In this document: positions 62,774-64,000 of the stretch, one piece after another | Layout of the letters: each line of letters begins with the position of its first letter | Position numbering within the stretch: position 1 is the stretch's first letter | Assembly (NCBI GenBank): GCA_036267355.1 | Contig: DATAWG010000073.1 | Coordinates: forward strand, 62,001-126,000 | DNA length: 64,000 bases | DNA from: Pirellulales bacterium | Lineage (GTDB): Bacteria; Planctomycetota; Planctomycetia; Pirellulales; DATAWG01 | Reading direction: 5' to 3' | Position numbers and translations under genes: made by a program | Notes under the pieces: generated by a model | What the model saw: the letters and a program-made list of their open reading frames with translations, nothing else | The model's database searches: none | What the model was told of the DNA's origin: nothing

Positions 62774-63184
62774 TTCTTCCTGCTTCCCGTGCCCTTCGAG
62801 AAAGCGGTCGAGAATACCGTTGACGAACTGCGCCGATTGGGCCGTGCCAAATCGCTTGGCCAATTCCACGGCCTCGTTGATTGCCACACGGTCGGGCGTG
62901 TCAGCATAGAGAATTTCATAAGCGCCCAGCCGCAACACGTTGCGATCCGTCGTCGCCATCCGTTCGAGGCTCCAATGCTCCGCCGTGCGGGCAAGCCGCG
63001 CATCCAACTCGCTTCGATTCCGACGCACTCCCGCCACGAGCGATCGAGCAAACTCGACCAATTCCGCAAATCGCAGCCGCGATTGCAAGAACTCATCGGC
63101 CACGCCCGGATTCATGGCCGGATTCAGATCGTCCTGGTAGAGCACCTGCAGGGCGACTTCTCGTGCTCGGCTGCGTCGCGACAT
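62771..63184 (-). CDS. nusB: Transcription antitermination factor NusB
   Basis: A 137-residue all-helical RNA-binding protein of rRNA antitermination. SRRSRAREVALQVLYQDDL at the start, and RNVLRLGAYEILYADTPDRVAINEAVELAKRF with GTAQSAQFVNGILDRFL at the end, are the family signatures. The gene lies between ribH and ftsY on the minus strand; nusB next to ribH is a classical bacterial pairing. No clear Shine-Dalgarno precedes the ATG at 63184. Its stop codon lies in a G-rich repeat. Confidence 0.93.
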   Translation of the reverse strand: MSRRSRAREVALQVLYQDDLNPAMNPGVADEFLQSRLRFAELVEFARSLVAGVRRNRSELDARLARTAEHWSLERMATTDRNVLRLGAYEILYADTPDRVAINEAVELAKRFGTAQSAQFVNGILDRFLEGHGKQEE

Positions 63185-63246
63185 CGTGTGAAATCAATAC
63201 GTGTGGTTAATACTTCGATCGCAAATGGCGAACCTGCCTCATTGGA

Positions 63247-63322
63247 GCAGGCGCACTCCGTGTGCCGTCTGCGCGCCGCTACGCACAGAGCAGCGCAGAC
63301 GGCACACGGAGTGTGCCTGCTA
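63247..63322. repeat. Family C inverted repeat between ribH and nusB
   Basis: GCAGGCGCACTCCGTGTGCC at the left and GGCACACGGAGTGTGCCTGC at the right, with a long inner arm (GTCTGCGC / GCGCAGAC). The arms match with one mismatch over about 28 bases. Confidence 0.9.
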
Positions 63323-63385
63323 CTTTAGGCGCGGTTCCGCTGCACTGCGCCATTCCATATCGTGCTCCGAAATAATGCGACCCCC

Positions 63386-63856
63386 TCACTCCGGCAATTG
63401 GCGCAGCAGGCTGACCATTTCCAACGCGGTCTCGGCACACTCCGCTCCTTTGTTTCCCATGTTGCCGCCGGCGCGGTGGATGGCTTGTTCGAGCGTATCG
63501 CACGTCAACAAACCGAACAAGACGGGAATCCCGCTGCGCAAACCCGCATCCATCAAGGCCATGCTCACTGCGCGGTTGATGTGCTGATCGTGCGAGGTTT
63601 CGCCGCGAATCACTGCCCCGAGCGCCAGCACGGCAACATATTGCCGGCTTCCCGCAAGCCGATCGGCCACGAGCGGCAATTCGAACGCACCGGGAACCCA
63701 CGCCACCTCGATCGCCTCGCCTGCGACGCCATGCGAAACAAGCGTCTCGACGGCGCCGGCCAACAACCGCTCGGTGATCGAATCATTATACCGCGAGACA
63801 ACGATCGCCCACCGGCCGGGCGAAGCAGCGAGCGATCCCTGAAAAGTCTTCGCCAT
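63386..63856 (-). CDS. ribH: 6,7-dimethyl-8-ribityllumazine synthase
   Basis: Catalyses the penultimate step of riboflavin synthesis. Family sequence is intact: VVSRYNDSITERLLAGA, VAWVPGAFELPLVADRL, YVAVLALGAVIRGETSHDQHINRAV (catalytic His region), and PVLFGLLTCDTLEQAI. 156 residues is the normal length. AGAGGG lies four bases before the ATG at 63856; another ATG 15 bases upstream is less likely. It is first in a ribH-nusB-ftsY run. Confidence 0.95.
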   Translation of the reverse strand: MAKTFQGSLAASPGRWAIVVSRYNDSITERLLAGAVETLVSHGVAGEAIEVAWVPGAFELPLVADRLAGSRQYVAVLALGAVIRGETSHDQHINRAVSMALMDAGLRSGIPVLFGLLTCDTLEQAIHRAGGNMGNKGAECAETALEMVSLLRQLPE

Positions 63857-63904
63857 GCGCCCTCTCGACATTTCGCGGCCGTACTCGTCCCTCGTCCCTC
63901 GCCC

Positions 63905-64000
63905 CTAGCTCTTCATGCTCATCAAAAACTCGGCATTGCTGCGCGTCTTCAGCATCCGCGTGGTGAGCAGTTCCATGGCGTCGGGCGGATTCATATCGTT
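63905..64000 (-). CDS. rho: Transcription termination factor Rho, C-terminal end (cut by window edge)
   Basis: Only 31 residues and the stop are in the window: DMNPPDAMELLTTRMLKTRS then NAEFLMSMKS. This matches the last helix of Rho (xxAMExLxxxLxxTKTNxEFL pattern). The stop codon TAG opens a G-rich repeat, GGGCGAGGGACGAGGGACGAG in the minus-strand reading. The rest of the gene lies beyond the right edge. Confidence 0.8.
   Translation of the reverse strand, partial: NDMNPPDAMELLTTRMLKTRSNAEFLMSMKS

Overview
The window reads as chromosomal DNA of a planctomycete, most likely of the Pirellulales/Planctomycetales type. The clues are family-level: a DUF1559 prepilin-like protein (GFTLVEL start, H-X9-DG end), a BBP7-type outer-membrane protein, a very long CcsBA cytochrome c assembly fusion, a J-domain-like planctomycete protein with a single membrane anchor, many large secreted proteins without recognisable domains, and many short G+C-rich repeats between genes. 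No rRNA, tRNA, CRISPR array, transposase or prophage gene was seen. Both window edges cut genes: an MFS transporter on the left and rho on the right.

Layout. 1-6.7 kb: end of an MFS transporter, an enolase-superfamily enzyme, a secreted isochorismatase-fold protein, a Tat-exported Gfo/Idh/MocA oxidoreductase and an LssY_C protein. 7-16.7 kb: a 1021-residue secreted protein of unknown role, a GNAT acetyltransferase, a small membrane protein, a two-gene M16 peptidase pair (one subunit without the zinc motif, one with it), and the J-domain-like protein. 16.8-22.6 kb: cysteine hydrolase and AGXT-type aminotransferase (overlapping), serine acetyltransferase, a xylose-isomerase-fold enzyme, and a lipoprotein whose 5' end is built from repeats. 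22.9-30 kb: CcsBA, two unknown proteins and chorismate synthase. 30.3-36 kb: a small lipoprotein and an ABC exporter operon (ATPase, permease, anchored partner). 36.3-43 kb: DUF1559 protein, FolC, and two secreted proteins. 43.5-49.7 kb: pyrC, pyrB, a methyltransferase, a BatA/VWA protein and pgpA. 50-58.9 kb: sthA, an ABC-2 permease, an HtrA-like protease, an HxlR regulator coupled to an AhpD-like protein, msrA, an HDOD protein and a TPR protein. 59.2-64 kb: BBP7 protein, a stand-alone RNA polymerase alpha-CTD protein, ftsY, nusB, ribH and rho.

Most genes are housekeeping or envelope functions. I did not find a defence island, secondary-metabolite cluster or other obvious new multi-gene system. 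The most unusual material is the repeat landscape: at least six families of short palindromic or tandem repeats occupy most long intergenic gaps. One is a ~100 bp MITE-like element present twice in opposite orientation. One is a G-rich element (TAGGGTGAGGG and variants) whose first three bases are the TAG stop codon of five different genes. One is a 36 bp tandem repeat that has become part of the open frame leading into a lipoprotein.

The most interesting protein-level observations are the complementary M16 pair, the 92-residue stand-alone alpha-CTD next to ftsY-nusB-ribH-rho, a signal-peptide-less HtrA beside a redox cluster (HxlR, AhpD-like, MsrA), and an ABC exporter operon with an uncharacterised anchored partner. 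All calls come from reading the sequence and from knowledge of families; no database search was run.
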